The notes under the pieces: generated by a model | The model's input: only the letters and a program-made list of their open reading frames with translations | The model's database searches: none | What the model was told of the DNA's origin: nothing | DNA from: Cerioporus squamosus | Taxonomy: Eukaryota; Basidiomycota; Agaricomycetes; Polyporales; Polyporaceae | Reading direction: 5' to 3' | Assembly: GCA_022592435.1 (NCBI GenBank) | Contig: JABYQS010000331.1 | Location: 1-29,927, forward strand | DNA: 29,927 nt | Translations under genes and position numbers: made by a program | Part shown: one piece after another, positions 11,061 to 20,866 of the stretch | How positions within the stretch are numbered: position 1 is the first letter of the stretch | Layout: every line of letters begins with the position of its first letter

Positions 11061-13345
11061 CTACAAGGGAAAGCGTAGAGAGAGCGAAGTTAGCTCCTTG
11101 GTACCCGCAATCCGCTGATTATCAACAGTGACGTTCAGAGGGACGGTTCCGTCGTTGAACTGAAGGGTCAAGCGGGAGGCGGCGTTGTACGGCGGCCAAT
11201 GCACACCGCTCGCCGGCTGGTTGGGGTCAAGATGCCTGACGAAACGGATGAAGTAGTCGCCCATGTCGCCTCCTCCTAGCGCATTTAGGAGGTCGCTTGC
11301 ATGGAACTGAGCGCCATAAGGGTGAGTCCGCAAGTTTCGGCAGACTATAGAAGACTTGCCTTGCCGATGCCAGGGAAGTTCCCTCGCGCGCTCACTGAAA
11401 ACGTCATTCGTCAGTTTCCGAGTTCTCTCCTAGTAGGTACCGGAAAATGAAAGGACGCACAGAAGTTGTACGTAGTCCCCTCGCCAGAGACATGGTCGAG
11501 GAGCAGGCGACGAGGCCCGTGGAAGAGCCAATCCCCTTGTACCGCAGCAATGCGCTTGAACTGCGGCGAGTACGCGTACGCGCTCCCCGTATCGAAGGGA
11601 GAGCCGGCGGCAGGATCCGAGGGGTAGAGCTGAAGCAGTGTGCTGAGATCTGAGGGCGACGAGCCAGGAAAGGATTTCTGAGAGATGTAGCTGGCGAACT
11701 CCTCGTCCGTGCTGCACAGTTGATTAGCTTGATTGATACAGATGAGGTGGTGGTATGGACGAACGTGATATTTAGGGCCATGAATGCTGTGAACGTCCCT
11801 TCGTCTTTGGTATCGCCTTGGGAAGTTTCAGCAAGAGCTGGATGATGATAGAATGTAACACATACCAGTAATGAACGGCACGTCCGCTATCTTACCCTTC
11901 TCAGGGAGATGCATCGGGCGCATGCTTACAAGAGAGCCATCAGCGTGAGGGAAGAATGGGACGACGCCGTCGGGAGCAGCATCCGCAACAGCGAGCAGGG
12001 TCTCTGCCGGAACAGTCCGCAGACAGGCAAGCGTGTCACTCGCGGTCGAGCACCCGACCATGTTGATGAGGAAGTCGTAGGTTCCTTGAACGTCTGTGAT
12101 GTCTCCCATTGGGATGGCGAAGCCGGAGCTCATGATCCCAGCTCGGAACAGGCCCTCAATGTCGCCGTTGTTCGCATACAGGTGGAGGAAGACCGACATG
12201 GCGCCTGCACTCTCGCCCCAGCTGCGGAATCCATGAGCATCAGAGTCACTGAAGCAGATAGTAAGATAACTCACATTGTAACCTTGGATGGATCTCCACC
12301 GAAGGCTGAGATATACTTTTGAACCCAGTGAAGCGCAGCGCGCTCTGACGGAACAGCCTGTGTGAGTACTGCGGAAGTGATTAGGAATCCTCTCAAGCTC
12401 ACGATCTTGCAAACCGAGATTCCCGAGACCGGCATCCTTGACTTCGCTTCCGCCGAGGAACCCGAAGACGTACAGACTAGGGAAGTAGTACATGAGCACG
12501 TGTCATGAGAGTGGGGGAACTAAACCGGACTAACCGATAATTTATGGCGACATAAATGACAGGTTCGTCGAGCTCGACGGACCTCTCAACGAACCGGGTG
12601 CCGTTGTAGAGAGAACTGTCAGAAGAATGAACGCCGTCAGATATTGGCACAGATATCATACCGCGGTCAGTGAACTCACATGGCGTTCGACCCCTGGACG
12701 AACCCTCCGCCGTGTATCCACTGCGCGAGCTTCAGCAGTCACCCAGCGCGCTACCCGAGTGGAGATACTGACGAATACAACAGGAAGTTTGGCGTCCGCG
12801 GACACGTTGGCTGGACGGACGATGTTGATCTGCAGACCTATCCAGGAGCGCGAAGCAGTCAGTTTTCGAACGAAGGACATCTATGATCGCCAAAAGCAGG
12901 ATACCCACAATCCTCGCTCTCCGTCACGTTCGCACTACGAGTCATCCCTTCGAATAAGGGCCGCATTGCCTCAACTACTTCGGGTGGAAACGTTTTGCTC
13001 ATGTCAAGCGGCTGCGAGAAGCACGGGTGCCCGTACGCAGTCGCATCGAGCGCGCCGTCGTAAGACTCGATGAGTTCAGGAGACTGGAAACGAAGGTCCC
13101 CAACGCTACAGTCCCGTTCGAAGGTCAGTAACTAGCATGCAGAGGGGTGCGACCACTCACGGAGGCTGTGCATATGGGATGCCTAGGAAGTACTCGAGCG
13201 AGCCGTTCCGTATGCCGGTCACGGTAGCTTCGTCGAGTCGGACAGACGGAGCTCTGTGGGCATCCTGAACCCCCGGTGGTTTCGACAAAGCCCAGAATTG
13301 CAGAAGAGAGAACAGAGCTTGGCTGAAGCTAAAGTCAAGCAGCAT
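11061..13345 (-). CDS. Secreted type-B carboxylesterase/lipase, array copy E (12 exons, one GC-AG intron)
   Basis: Intact copy, about 550 aa. The start at 13345 opens a signal peptide, and exon 1 ends at FLGIPYAQPP. Later blocks are TESEDC near 12915, RPANVSADAKLPVVF near 12810, WIHGGGF near 12705 (canonical oxyanion hole), VFGFLGG near 12460, WGESAG near 12210, GDTKDEGT near 11810, SPFDTG near 11600 and FHASDLLNALGGGDM at about 11300. The stop is at 11061. The last intron (11307-11359) begins AAG|GCAAGT, not GT. Only this GC donor keeps the reading frame and matches the exon boundary used in the other copies, so it is a probable GC-AG intron. Exon 2 uses donor GTGGGT. The acid motif is GDTKDEGT where most copies have GDVKDEGT. 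The gene appears functional. Confidence 0.87.
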
Positions 13346-13397
13346 TTTGCCTGCGACGCTGTCTTGGGAGGGAAAGGAGTTGGGGAGATGGAACAGT

Positions 13398-13404
13398 ACT
13401 TATG
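13398..13404 (-). promoter_or_regulatory. Weak TATA-like box of esterase copy E
   Basis: CATAAGT on the minus strand lies about 53-59 nt upstream of the start codon, where the other copies have a better TATA box. This copy may have a weaker or differently controlled promoter. Confidence 0.25.
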
Positions 13405-13749
13405 ATACTGAACTCAGAACTGCGTGCGGCTTGACCGCCTCCCACGGTTCTGCGCACGTCAGGGTCATGAGTCAGCGGTGTCGTAACGTCAATGGTGACT
13501 CGGAGTCTCGGACATGCCTCCGACAACTCTGAAGTGGACGACGATGTGCCAAACTTCCTGAAGACTGAGCCAGCCTCTTGTGACATCCAGCATCCTCCCG
13601 GTGCAACATCCTTCTAAAGCTCAGGCTCGATCGTTGCGTGCGATTTCCTGGCAGACACTCGGTCGGAGAGTGACATATGAGCGATTCTCAAAAGTGGTAC
13701 ACTACACTGTACACCGTATGGGGCATTCCCCATCGCCCCATCGCGACGA
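13405..13749. other. Intergenic spacer between copies E and F
   Basis: About 345 nt. No gene or repeat is recognised. It separates the promoter of copy E from the stop codon of copy F. Confidence 0.4.
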
Positions 13750-16023
13750 CTATTCCGGGAAGCGTAACGCAAGCGAAATGAGCTCTTTCATACCTGCGAC
13801 CCTCTGGTCGTCGACCGTAATGTTGAGAGGCACGCGTCCTTCGTTGAATTGGAGGGTCAGCCGCGTGGATGGTGTATACGGCGGCCAATGCACTCCGGTA
13901 GAGGCTGCGTTGGGGTCGAGATGACGCACGAAGCGAATGAAGTAGTCGCTCATGTCGCCGCCACCGAGCGCGTTGAACAGATCGCTACCGTGGAACTGGG
14001 TAAGGTCAGGATTAGCGCGCGACGCCAATGATACAGGGCAGCTCACTTACGTCGCCAACGCCTGGAAAGTTGCCCCGCGCACTCACTGGCAGCGTCATCC
14101 GGATCTCTAGTCAGAATCGGACTCATGTTCAAGGCAGACAGGAACAGCAACGTACAGAAGTTGTAGACAGTCCGCTTGGTCGAGACCTTGTCCAGCAGGA
14201 GACGCCGTTGCGCTTGCAATAGCAAGTCTCCTGCCATTGCAGCGATGCGCTTGAACTGCTGCGAGAACGCGTTCGCGTCTCCGGTGTCGAAAGGAGATCC
14301 TGCGGCAGGGTCTGAGGAGTAGAGCTTGAGCAGAGTCCTGACGTCCGAGGGGGACGCGCCAGGAAACCAGACCGTGGAGATGTAGTCCGCGACCTCGTCA
14401 TCAGTGCTACAATCTGATGAGCTTGGAGAGAAGTGAGGAAAGGGAGTGCACGGACGTGATGTTGAGGGTTCCGAACGAGGAGAGAGTCCCTTCGTCCTTC
14501 ACGTCGCCTAGGAAAGCTGTCAGTTGCAAGCCATGGCTAGTAGTGCACAGGAAGTCATACCGGTGATGAGTGGTACATCTGCGATCTTGCCGTTTGAAGG
14601 GAGATGCATGGGCAGCATTGTGACAAAGGAACCGTCAGCGTGAGGGAGGAATGGAACGACGTTGGAGATCGTGTTGGCTGCAGCCAACAAGCTGTCTGCC
14701 GGCACAGTGCGCAGGCACGCGAGGGTATCGATCGCGTTGGAACATCCGACATGGCCGGCTACATAGTCGTATATGGCTTGGGTCTCCGTGATATCCCCTG
14801 TTGGCACCGCGAAACCGGAGCTCATAATCCCTGCTCGAAACAAACCTTCGGTATCGCCTTCGTTTGCAAAGAGCTGGAGGAAGACGGAGTTGGCGCCAGC
14901 GCTCTCGCCCCAGCTGTACCCCGTCAGCACCTGCGATTCTGACAGCGAAAGGTTGCACGACTCACATGGTGACCTTCGACGGATCGCCACCGAAAGCAGA
15001 GATGAACTCATGGACCCAACGAAGGGCAGCACGCTCTAGATGAAGTAGATTGGTGTCAGTCGCGATTCGACGATGTATTTATTGATGTGAATAACTCACG
15101 GTCGTGTAGACCGAGGTTCCCTAGACCTTTTTCCTTGATCTCCCTGCCTCCGAGGAACCCCAAGACGTGTAGACTGTAGACACACATGAGATGCGTACAC
15201 GCGCGAACGATGTAATCATACACGGACTTACCGATAATTCAAGGCGACATAAATCACAGGCTCGTTGAGCTCGATGGACCTCTTAACGAACGCAGTACCA
15301 TTGTACAGAGATCTGTTGAACGAATACCGACATCAACAAGTAGAGAAATCATGACAAGAACAGTGGAGCGTACATCACGTTCGATCCTTGTACGAATCCT
15401 CCGCCGTAGATCCACTATCATAATTCAGATCAGAAGTCATAACGTTCAATGGCCACTTGTGGGTACTCACGAACACGACGGGGAGTTTGGCATCCGCAGA
15501 TATGTTCGCGGGGCGGACGATGTTCACATTCAAACCTGTCAAATATCAATCGTGGTGCAGTGAGTATGCGACCGCATCTTCAACAGAAGGTCTCACAATC
15601 CTCGCTCTCGGTTACATTCGCGCTCAAATCCTGCAGTGGTTCCAGATCTTGCAAGACCTCAGGCGGCAAGCCCGCAAAGAGGCTCAGCGCCCGCTGCAAG
15701 CATGGATGCCCATACGTGGTGGCGTTGATCGTCCCGTGGTAGGACTCGATCCTTTGAGGCAAGTTGAGACGAAGATCGCCGATCCTGCACCATCATCGTC
15801 AGTAATGGGTCGTGAGGTGGGCAAACGTCTGGACTTACAGGGGTTGGGAATACGGGATCCCGAGGAAGCTCTCGAGCGAGCCGTTCCTGACGCCGACCAC
15901 AGTCGCATGACCAAGCTGCACGGTTGGCGCGGCCTGCTGTGCATGCTGGAGCACCGCAGACTTCGATGTCGATGTAGAACAAAATTGCAGAATGGAGAAC
16001 AGAACGCTGGCGAAGAGTACCAT
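13750..16023 (-). CDS. Secreted type-B carboxylesterase/lipase, array copy F (12 exons)
   Basis: Intact copy, about 546 aa. I place the start at 16023 (MVLFASVLFSILQF) because it gives a signal peptide aligned with copy G. An in-frame ATG at 16083 would add 20 residues but lies on top of the TATA-like box. Key blocks are FLGIPYSQP, TESEDC near 15605, RPANISADAKLPVVF near 15500, WIYGGGF near 15405, LHVLGFLGG near 15160, WGESAG near 14910, GDVKDEGT near 14505, SPFDTG near 14290 and FHGSDLFNALGGGDM near 13980. The stop is at 13750. Exon 10 has LLLQAQRRLLLD where most copies have a W or F-rich segment before RRLLLD. All twelve exons join in frame. Confidence 0.88.
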
Positions 16024-16082
16024 GATGGTGATGCTTGTTCCGAAGGCGCGGGTGGGTGCAAGTTGCAATTGCGTCTGAGCCA

Positions 16083-16090
16083 CTTATATG
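16083..16090 (-). promoter_or_regulatory. TATA-like box of esterase copy F
   Basis: CATATAAG on the minus strand lies about 60-67 nt upstream of the preferred start at 16023. It overlaps the alternative upstream ATG at 16083, which argues for the downstream start. Confidence 0.45.
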
Positions 16091-16657
16091 CGCTCTGTTG
16101 TGCCGTGCAGTTCTGTGTACCGCGTCAGGAATACGAGTCAGGTGTCCCCGAAGGTTCGCCTTCCGGACTTCCCAGACAACTCTGACAGGGAAGAGACGCA
16201 GAGCGGGCTTGTTCGTGCACCTGATATACATACACCACTTCTCCTCATCACCACCTTACGGCGAGTCGACAGCAGGACAGGTAGGAAAGATAAAGCGAGG
16301 TGTCGATCATCGATCTGCACATGAACACCACGACCACTGTTCAAAGTGCAGAGGAACAGTGAGGCACAAGCCAAATGGGGATAAGGCCCCCCATTACGCT
16401 CGTGTCCCTGGCTCGTACGTGCGAGACCCAGCGGGGTTCAGGATAAAGCTGCGGCCGCAGTTGTGGAGCATGGAGAGCGAAAGAGTCCGAATTGGGGGTT
16501 TTGAGTGCATTGAACGGAGGCTGGAACACCGAACTCTGCGCTAGATGTATTCTGGAACTGACACTGACCCGTCTCTTCCCGACTGCTGCCACTCCATTGG
16601 CTGAGCCAGTTGAGTCTCCTCCGGCTTGGCAATGAATGAAAAGTGGTTGGCGATCTT
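16091..16657. other. Spacer upstream of copy F
   Basis: About 570 nt. Given the relic exon next to it, decayed esterase sequence could be expected here, but I could not align any further exon with confidence. Confidence 0.35.
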
Positions 16658-16732
16658 GGAGACCGTCGCGGCTCCAGATACCCGCTTCCCGGACCTCCTT
16701 TCCGCCGAGAGCCTAAGACGCGGAGGCTGGTC
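16658..16732 (-). pseudogene. Relic esterase exon 6 (single decayed exon)
   Basis: The minus strand has an acceptor-like ACCAG followed by a stretch that aligns by eye with esterase exon 6 (the LHVFGFLGG...GNLGLQD exon) of copies B, D and G. Shared features are the CGTCTT core, CGGCGGAAAGGAGGTC, GGAAGCGGGTAT and the closing GGTCTCCAAGATCG. Translation gives LRVLGSRRKGG, so the frame is damaged, and the donor at its end is lost. A GTAAGT donor at about 16778-16783 may be the start of the preceding intron. No other exon of this copy could be identified, so I call it a gene remnant lying between copies F and G. Confidence 0.55.
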
Positions 16733-16786
16733 ACAATCCATGAGAACACGTGTAAGTACAGGGCAACATGCGTGCAGTGGGACTTA

Positions 16787-16960
16787 CCACGACATGCACC
16801 GGCCAAAAAACCGGTCGGTGAAAGGCATGAGAAGTCCCAGGCTGAGCTAAACTATCACCGTTTCGAGGCCTAAGCGCCCGCGAAAACAAAGAAAGTTTAG
16901 CCCAGCCTGGACTATCACATCCCTTCCACCGACCGGGTTTTCTGCGGGTGCACGTCGTGA
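16787..16960. mobile_element. Foldback MITE-like element, 174 bp, flanked by TA
   Basis: Two imperfect inverted arms of about 67 bp (16787-16853 and 16894-16960) surround a loop of about 40 nt. The left end reads CCACGACATGCACC and the right end, reverse-complemented, reads TCACGACGTGCACC. The arms also share CCGGTCGGTG, CAGGCTG and GCTAAACT. TA lies immediately outside both ends (16785-16786 and 16961-16962), as expected for a TA target-site duplication of Tc1/mariner-type elements. No transposase is encoded, so it would be a non-autonomous element. It lies beside the relic esterase exon, in what looks like the exon 5/intron 5 area of that dead copy. Confidence 0.6.
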
Positions 16961-16962
16961 TA

Positions 16963-17278
16963 GACTCGCAAGCCAGTCCGGTAGGCGTGCTGTCCAAATC
17001 GGGTGAGGGATCAGCGGAGTTTGGAGGCGGACAGCGGAGCTTGAACTTGCCATCACCGAACAGGCTGGGGACGAGCCTACTCCCTGCAAGACTTCCCTGT
17101 GTCCTTCTCTCCTCTCTCCTCTCTCCATTCGCGTGTCCGTCTCTGCAGCTTAGTTTGATCCGGACGGTGACGAGTACATCGATGATCAAAGGGAACATCG
17201 TCGACGACAGAAGCAAATGAGATCTCACAACGCACGCACGCCGTCCATGTCACAAACAGAATTCTGCTAAGTATACAG
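16963..17278. other. Spacer downstream of copy G
   Basis: About 315 nt with a pyrimidine-rich stretch (TCTCCTCTCTCC-like) near 17105-17130 on the plus strand. No gene or esterase exon could be identified. Confidence 0.4.
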
Positions 17279-19520
17279 TTACATGGGAAACCGCAGAGCA
17301 AGAGACGTGAGCTCCTTGATACCCGCAGCCCGCTGATGGTCGAACGTGATGTTCCGAGGCACATTCCCCTCGTTGAACTGAAGCGTCGAGCGATCTCTGG
17401 TGTTGTACGGCGGCCAGTGCACTCCGTCACGCGCGTTGGGGTCCAGATGCCTGACAAAACGAATGAAGTGATCGCTCATGTCGCCGCCACCGAGCGCGTT
17501 GAGGAGGTCGCTTCCATGGAACTGGACATAGTGAGCGTTACGACATCCTCTGCGAGATTATACTACTGAAGGACTCACATCGCCGAGGCCAGGGAAATTC
17601 CCTCGTGCGCTCACTGAAGACGTCAATTGATCAGTATTCTTAAAGCTCCGGAATGAAGCAGAGACGCACGAAAGTTGTAAACAGTCTGCTGGCTCGAGAC
17701 CTTGTCGAGGAGGAGACGGCGCGGGGCGTTAAAGAACCAATCCCCCATCATGGCGGCAATGCGTTTGAATTGCGGCGAGAATGCATTCTCGTTTCCAGTG
17801 TCAAATGGAGACCCTTCCGCCGGATCAGAGGAGTAGAGCTTTAGCAAGGTGCTCAAGTCCGAGGGCGACGCGCCAGGGAACCAGATCGCTGAGAGGTAGT
17901 TCGCGACTTCCTCGTCGGTGCTGGAGATTTCATCAGCCTTGACTGGAGTGGGAAAAGGTACGGTACAGACGTGATATTGAGGGTGCCGAATGAGGAGAAA
18001 GTTCCTTCGTCCTTGACGTCGCCTTGGGAAGCTCTCAGCAAGCATGAATCACAGCTTGGAATAGGACACACCGGTTATGATCGGGACGTCGGCTATCCTA
18101 CCCTTCGATGGGAGATGCATAGGTGGAATAGCGACGAAAGAGTCGTCCGCACGAGGAAAGAATGGCGAGCGGTCGCCGGGAACAAGGTTCGCAGCAGTGA
18201 GCAGGCTATCCGCCGGGACCTTGCGCAGGCAGGCGAGCGTATCAGTCGCGGACGAGCATCCAACATGATTGACAACGAAGTTGTATGTGCCTTCAACCCC
18301 GGTAATATCTCCCGTCGGGGGTGCAAAGCCGGAGCTCATTATGCCAGCTCGGAATAAGCCTTCGGTATCGCCATTGTTCGCGTACAGGTGGAGAAAAACC
18401 GAGATGGAGCCTGCGCTCTCGCCCCAGCTGTGGTCCATAAGCTTCAGTGCTTTCGAGCGTAGAGGGCGAGATGACTTACATCGTGACCTTCTTTGGATCC
18501 CCGCCAAAGGCCGAGATGTACTTGTGGACCCAACGAAGAGCGGCGCGCTCTGACGAAGTTGACATTAGGTTGGATCTGAACGGGAGATTGAGGCAGCTTA
18601 CGATCCTGTAGACCGAGGTTGCCGAGCCCCGCGTCCTTGATCTCCCTTCCTCCAAGGAAGCCGAAGACATGCAGACTGCAGAAGTTCCTGAGCTCGATAT
18701 ATGCGGATGATGGATGCACGAATGAAGTCACCGATAGTTCAACGCGACATAGATCACAGGCTCATTCAGTTCGATGGACCTCTGAACAAACCGCGTTCCG
18801 TTGTAAATAGATCTGGAACGCGGATTGCCGTCGTCAGCCAGAACAAAATCATACATGGTGAGTGACACTGACACTGCGTTCGAGCCTTGGACGAATGCTC
18901 CGCCATGGATCCACTACCCATATCTCAGGAGTCGCAACGCGTGATGCAGCGAGAGATACGTACGAATACTACCGGCAGTCGCGCCTCCGCAGACACGTTT
19001 GCTGGCCGGATGATGTTTAGGTGCAAGCCTGTCCATAGAGTCGGTCAACGAACAGCAGCATGGAATGTCACGGTTGTGAGATACACTCACAGTCCTCGCT
19101 CTCGGTCACATTCGCGCTCAGAGAAATCGCATCAAAGAGCGGCTGCAGATCCTCCAAGACTTCGGATGGGATGTCCGCGACCATGTTCCACGCCTGCTGT
19201 AGGCACTGATGCCCGTACGTGGTGGCATTGAGCGTTCCCTTGTAGGACTCAATCCCCTGCGGCAGGCTCAGACGAAGGTCGCCAACGCTGAGAGAATCCG
19301 GTCAGTGAAGTTCCGCGAAAAATATGGACATCATGACTTACGGAGGTTGCGCATACGGGATTCCAAGAAAGGTCTCGAGGGAGCCGTTCCTTACACCGAC
19401 CACAGTTGCATGATCAAGTTGCACAGTTGGACTAGCCTGGTGTGCATTCCAAGGCGAGCCTTGTTCTAGCGTAGTCCGGAGTTGCAGGAGATAGAACAGG
19501 ATGTTGGTGAAAAAGACCAT
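17279..19520 (-). CDS. Secreted type-B carboxylesterase/lipase, array copy G (12 exons, fully spliced)
   Basis: Intact copy, 547 aa. I traced all exons: 19342-19520, 19091-19287, 18964-19028, 18873-18913, 18732-18812, 18602-18675, 18480-18549, 18072-18427, 17971-18022, 17670-17920, 17579-17613 and 17279-17521 (1644 nt with stop). The start at 19520 (MVFFTNILFYLLQL) gives a signal peptide like that of copy F. An in-frame upstream ATG lies at 19670 but is separated by a poor, non-hydrophobic leader. Active-site blocks are WIHGGAF (exon 4), WGESAG (exon 8), GDVKDEGT (exon 9) and FHGSDLLNALGGGDM (exon 12). Exon 4 ends AACGCAGT with donor GTCAGT, unlike the AT-ending version in the other copies, giving SNAV instead of SNAM or SNAI. 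In C. rugosa lipase the equivalent triad is Ser-Glu-His. Confidence 0.9.
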
Positions 19521-19583
19521 CGTCGCGATCGCGATATTGCTTCGTAAAGGTGGATCGGTATGTCTGGCTGCAAGTGGCCTGGG

Positions 19584-19593
19584 CATATATATG
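19584..19593 (-). promoter_or_regulatory. TATA box of esterase copy G
   Basis: CATATATATG lies about 64-73 nt upstream of the start codon at 19520, in line with copies A, B, D and F. Confidence 0.5.
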
Positions 19594-20143
19594 CGTCCCG
19601 AAGCCTGGAGTACGTCCAGGTCACGAGTAGATAGTTCGCTTCCCGAACTTCCCGGGCACTGGCTCGGCATGGAACTTGAAGAGGCGTGTCAACGACGACG
19701 TGCTGGGCGCGTCTGTATGCGGTAGTCCTCTTGACAGTCGATCAGCATGCATACTTCGACACGGGGTGGATTGCATGAACAGTACCTGAGGTTAACATCC
19801 GGGAGAAAAAAGAGCGTTGAGGTACTAGATATCGACCTGTAGCGAGTGGTTGCAGCTTTCGAGCGCAGCGACTCGCTGACACACGGGACTATCGTTCCGA
19901 CCAAGCCCTGTCCTGAGTCCCAGGCTGGTGCCACCACATGCTCGCCCCAGAAAATATAGGAAACGAAGCTGACCCGCTGGTTAGTTTCTTAGACTGCAAG
20001 CACCCGCACGAACTGAAGCGTGGAGCAGCCAGAGAAGCCCGAGAATCAGGTTCGGAAGAGTAACATCCAAACATTAGCATCTATACTCCATAGGGGAATG
20101 CACGAACATACCCAACACCACCCTGCCCTCTCGAACGCACCAT
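19594..20143. other. Spacer between copy G and fragment H
   Basis: About 550 nt. No gene is recognised. A short CTGGGGCGAGC string on the minus strand (about 19941-19952) recalls the WGESAG exon, but the match does not extend. Confidence 0.4.
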
Positions 20144-20640
20144 CTAGAATGGGGATTGGCCAAACAAGGACCTGAGTTCATCAGTCCCTGCTGCACGCTG
20201 GGTCAACGGCAGTGATGTGGAGTGCTACGCTACCGTCGTTGAAATGGAGGGCCAAGCGAGTGGTGGCGTTTTTAGGAGGCCAGTGAGCTTCGGAGGCTTC
20301 ATTGGGGCCGAGGTCGTTGAATTCGCGGATGAAGTAGTTCGTGATGTCCCCAGGTCCGAATGTTGAGGAGGTCGCTGGAGTGGGGCTGGATGAAGCACGT
20401 CAGCTTCTCAACGTTCTCCAAGCATTCCGAGATCCGAGTCGCCAAGACTCGCATAACCGACAGCTGCGAAGTTCGCCCGTGTGCTGACTGAGATTCTGGG
20501 CATGCCGCAGTTAGTCATTTCCAACGCAAGAGCACCCAGAACAGAGACGGACCGAAGTTATACCCCGCCTTGTTTGCTGACACCCTTCACAGGAGCTGGA
20601 GGCGAGGTGCGTTGGAGAACCAGTCGAGATGACGATGTTG
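20144..20640 (-). pseudogene. Esterase pseudogene fragment H (3' end only)
   Basis: Remains of the last three exons of an esterase copy. The upstream part (about 20540-20630) reads DWFSNAPRLQLL, then a TGA stop, then RVSANKAGYNF, matching the exon 10 end (RRLLLDKVSS...YNF). A short exon near 20465-20490 reads STRANFAAVGYA, matching LSARGNFPG. The last exon begins PHSSDLLN (the histidine motif). A 2-nt loss then shifts the frame before FGPGDITNYFIREFNDL and AHWPPKNATTRLALHFNDGS. A further 1-nt shift is needed to reach QRAAGTDELRSLFG and the stop at 20144. Nothing recognisable lies further 5'. It marks the outer edge of the array. Confidence 0.75.
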
Positions 20641-20866
20641 ATAAGTCTGAATGGGTCAGTCAAACAGACATACCTGCGTCGAAGTTGGAATACAAATCTA
20701 TAGGCTACAAGCTACAACATGACAATATCCAGTACTGCACATACATAGCGATGTTTGAGACCCGTGCAACGCAACCAGGTCAGTCCCAATCCAAGTCCCA
20801 AGTCCGACTCCGAACACCACGCAGACAGACCTCACCCCACAGTCGACATCGCGCCTGACCTCATAC

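Noticed and set aside
15457..16185. Long plus-strand open frame (242 codons)
   Set aside because: It runs antisense to exons 1-3 of esterase copy F, crosses their splice sites, and has no recognisable domain.
17100..17132. Pyrimidine tract (CT-rich) downstream of copy G
   Set aside because: Short CT-rich tracts are common in fungal spacers; no repeat unit or gene context gives it meaning.
16731..17228. Minus-strand open frame of 165 codons
   Set aside because: It runs through the MITE-like palindrome and relic esterase sequence, with no motif; open by chance.
19936..19956. CTGGGGCGAGC on the minus strand, possible relic of the WGESAG exon
   Set aside because: Only about 11 bases match and the following sequence is unrelated; not enough to call a remnant.
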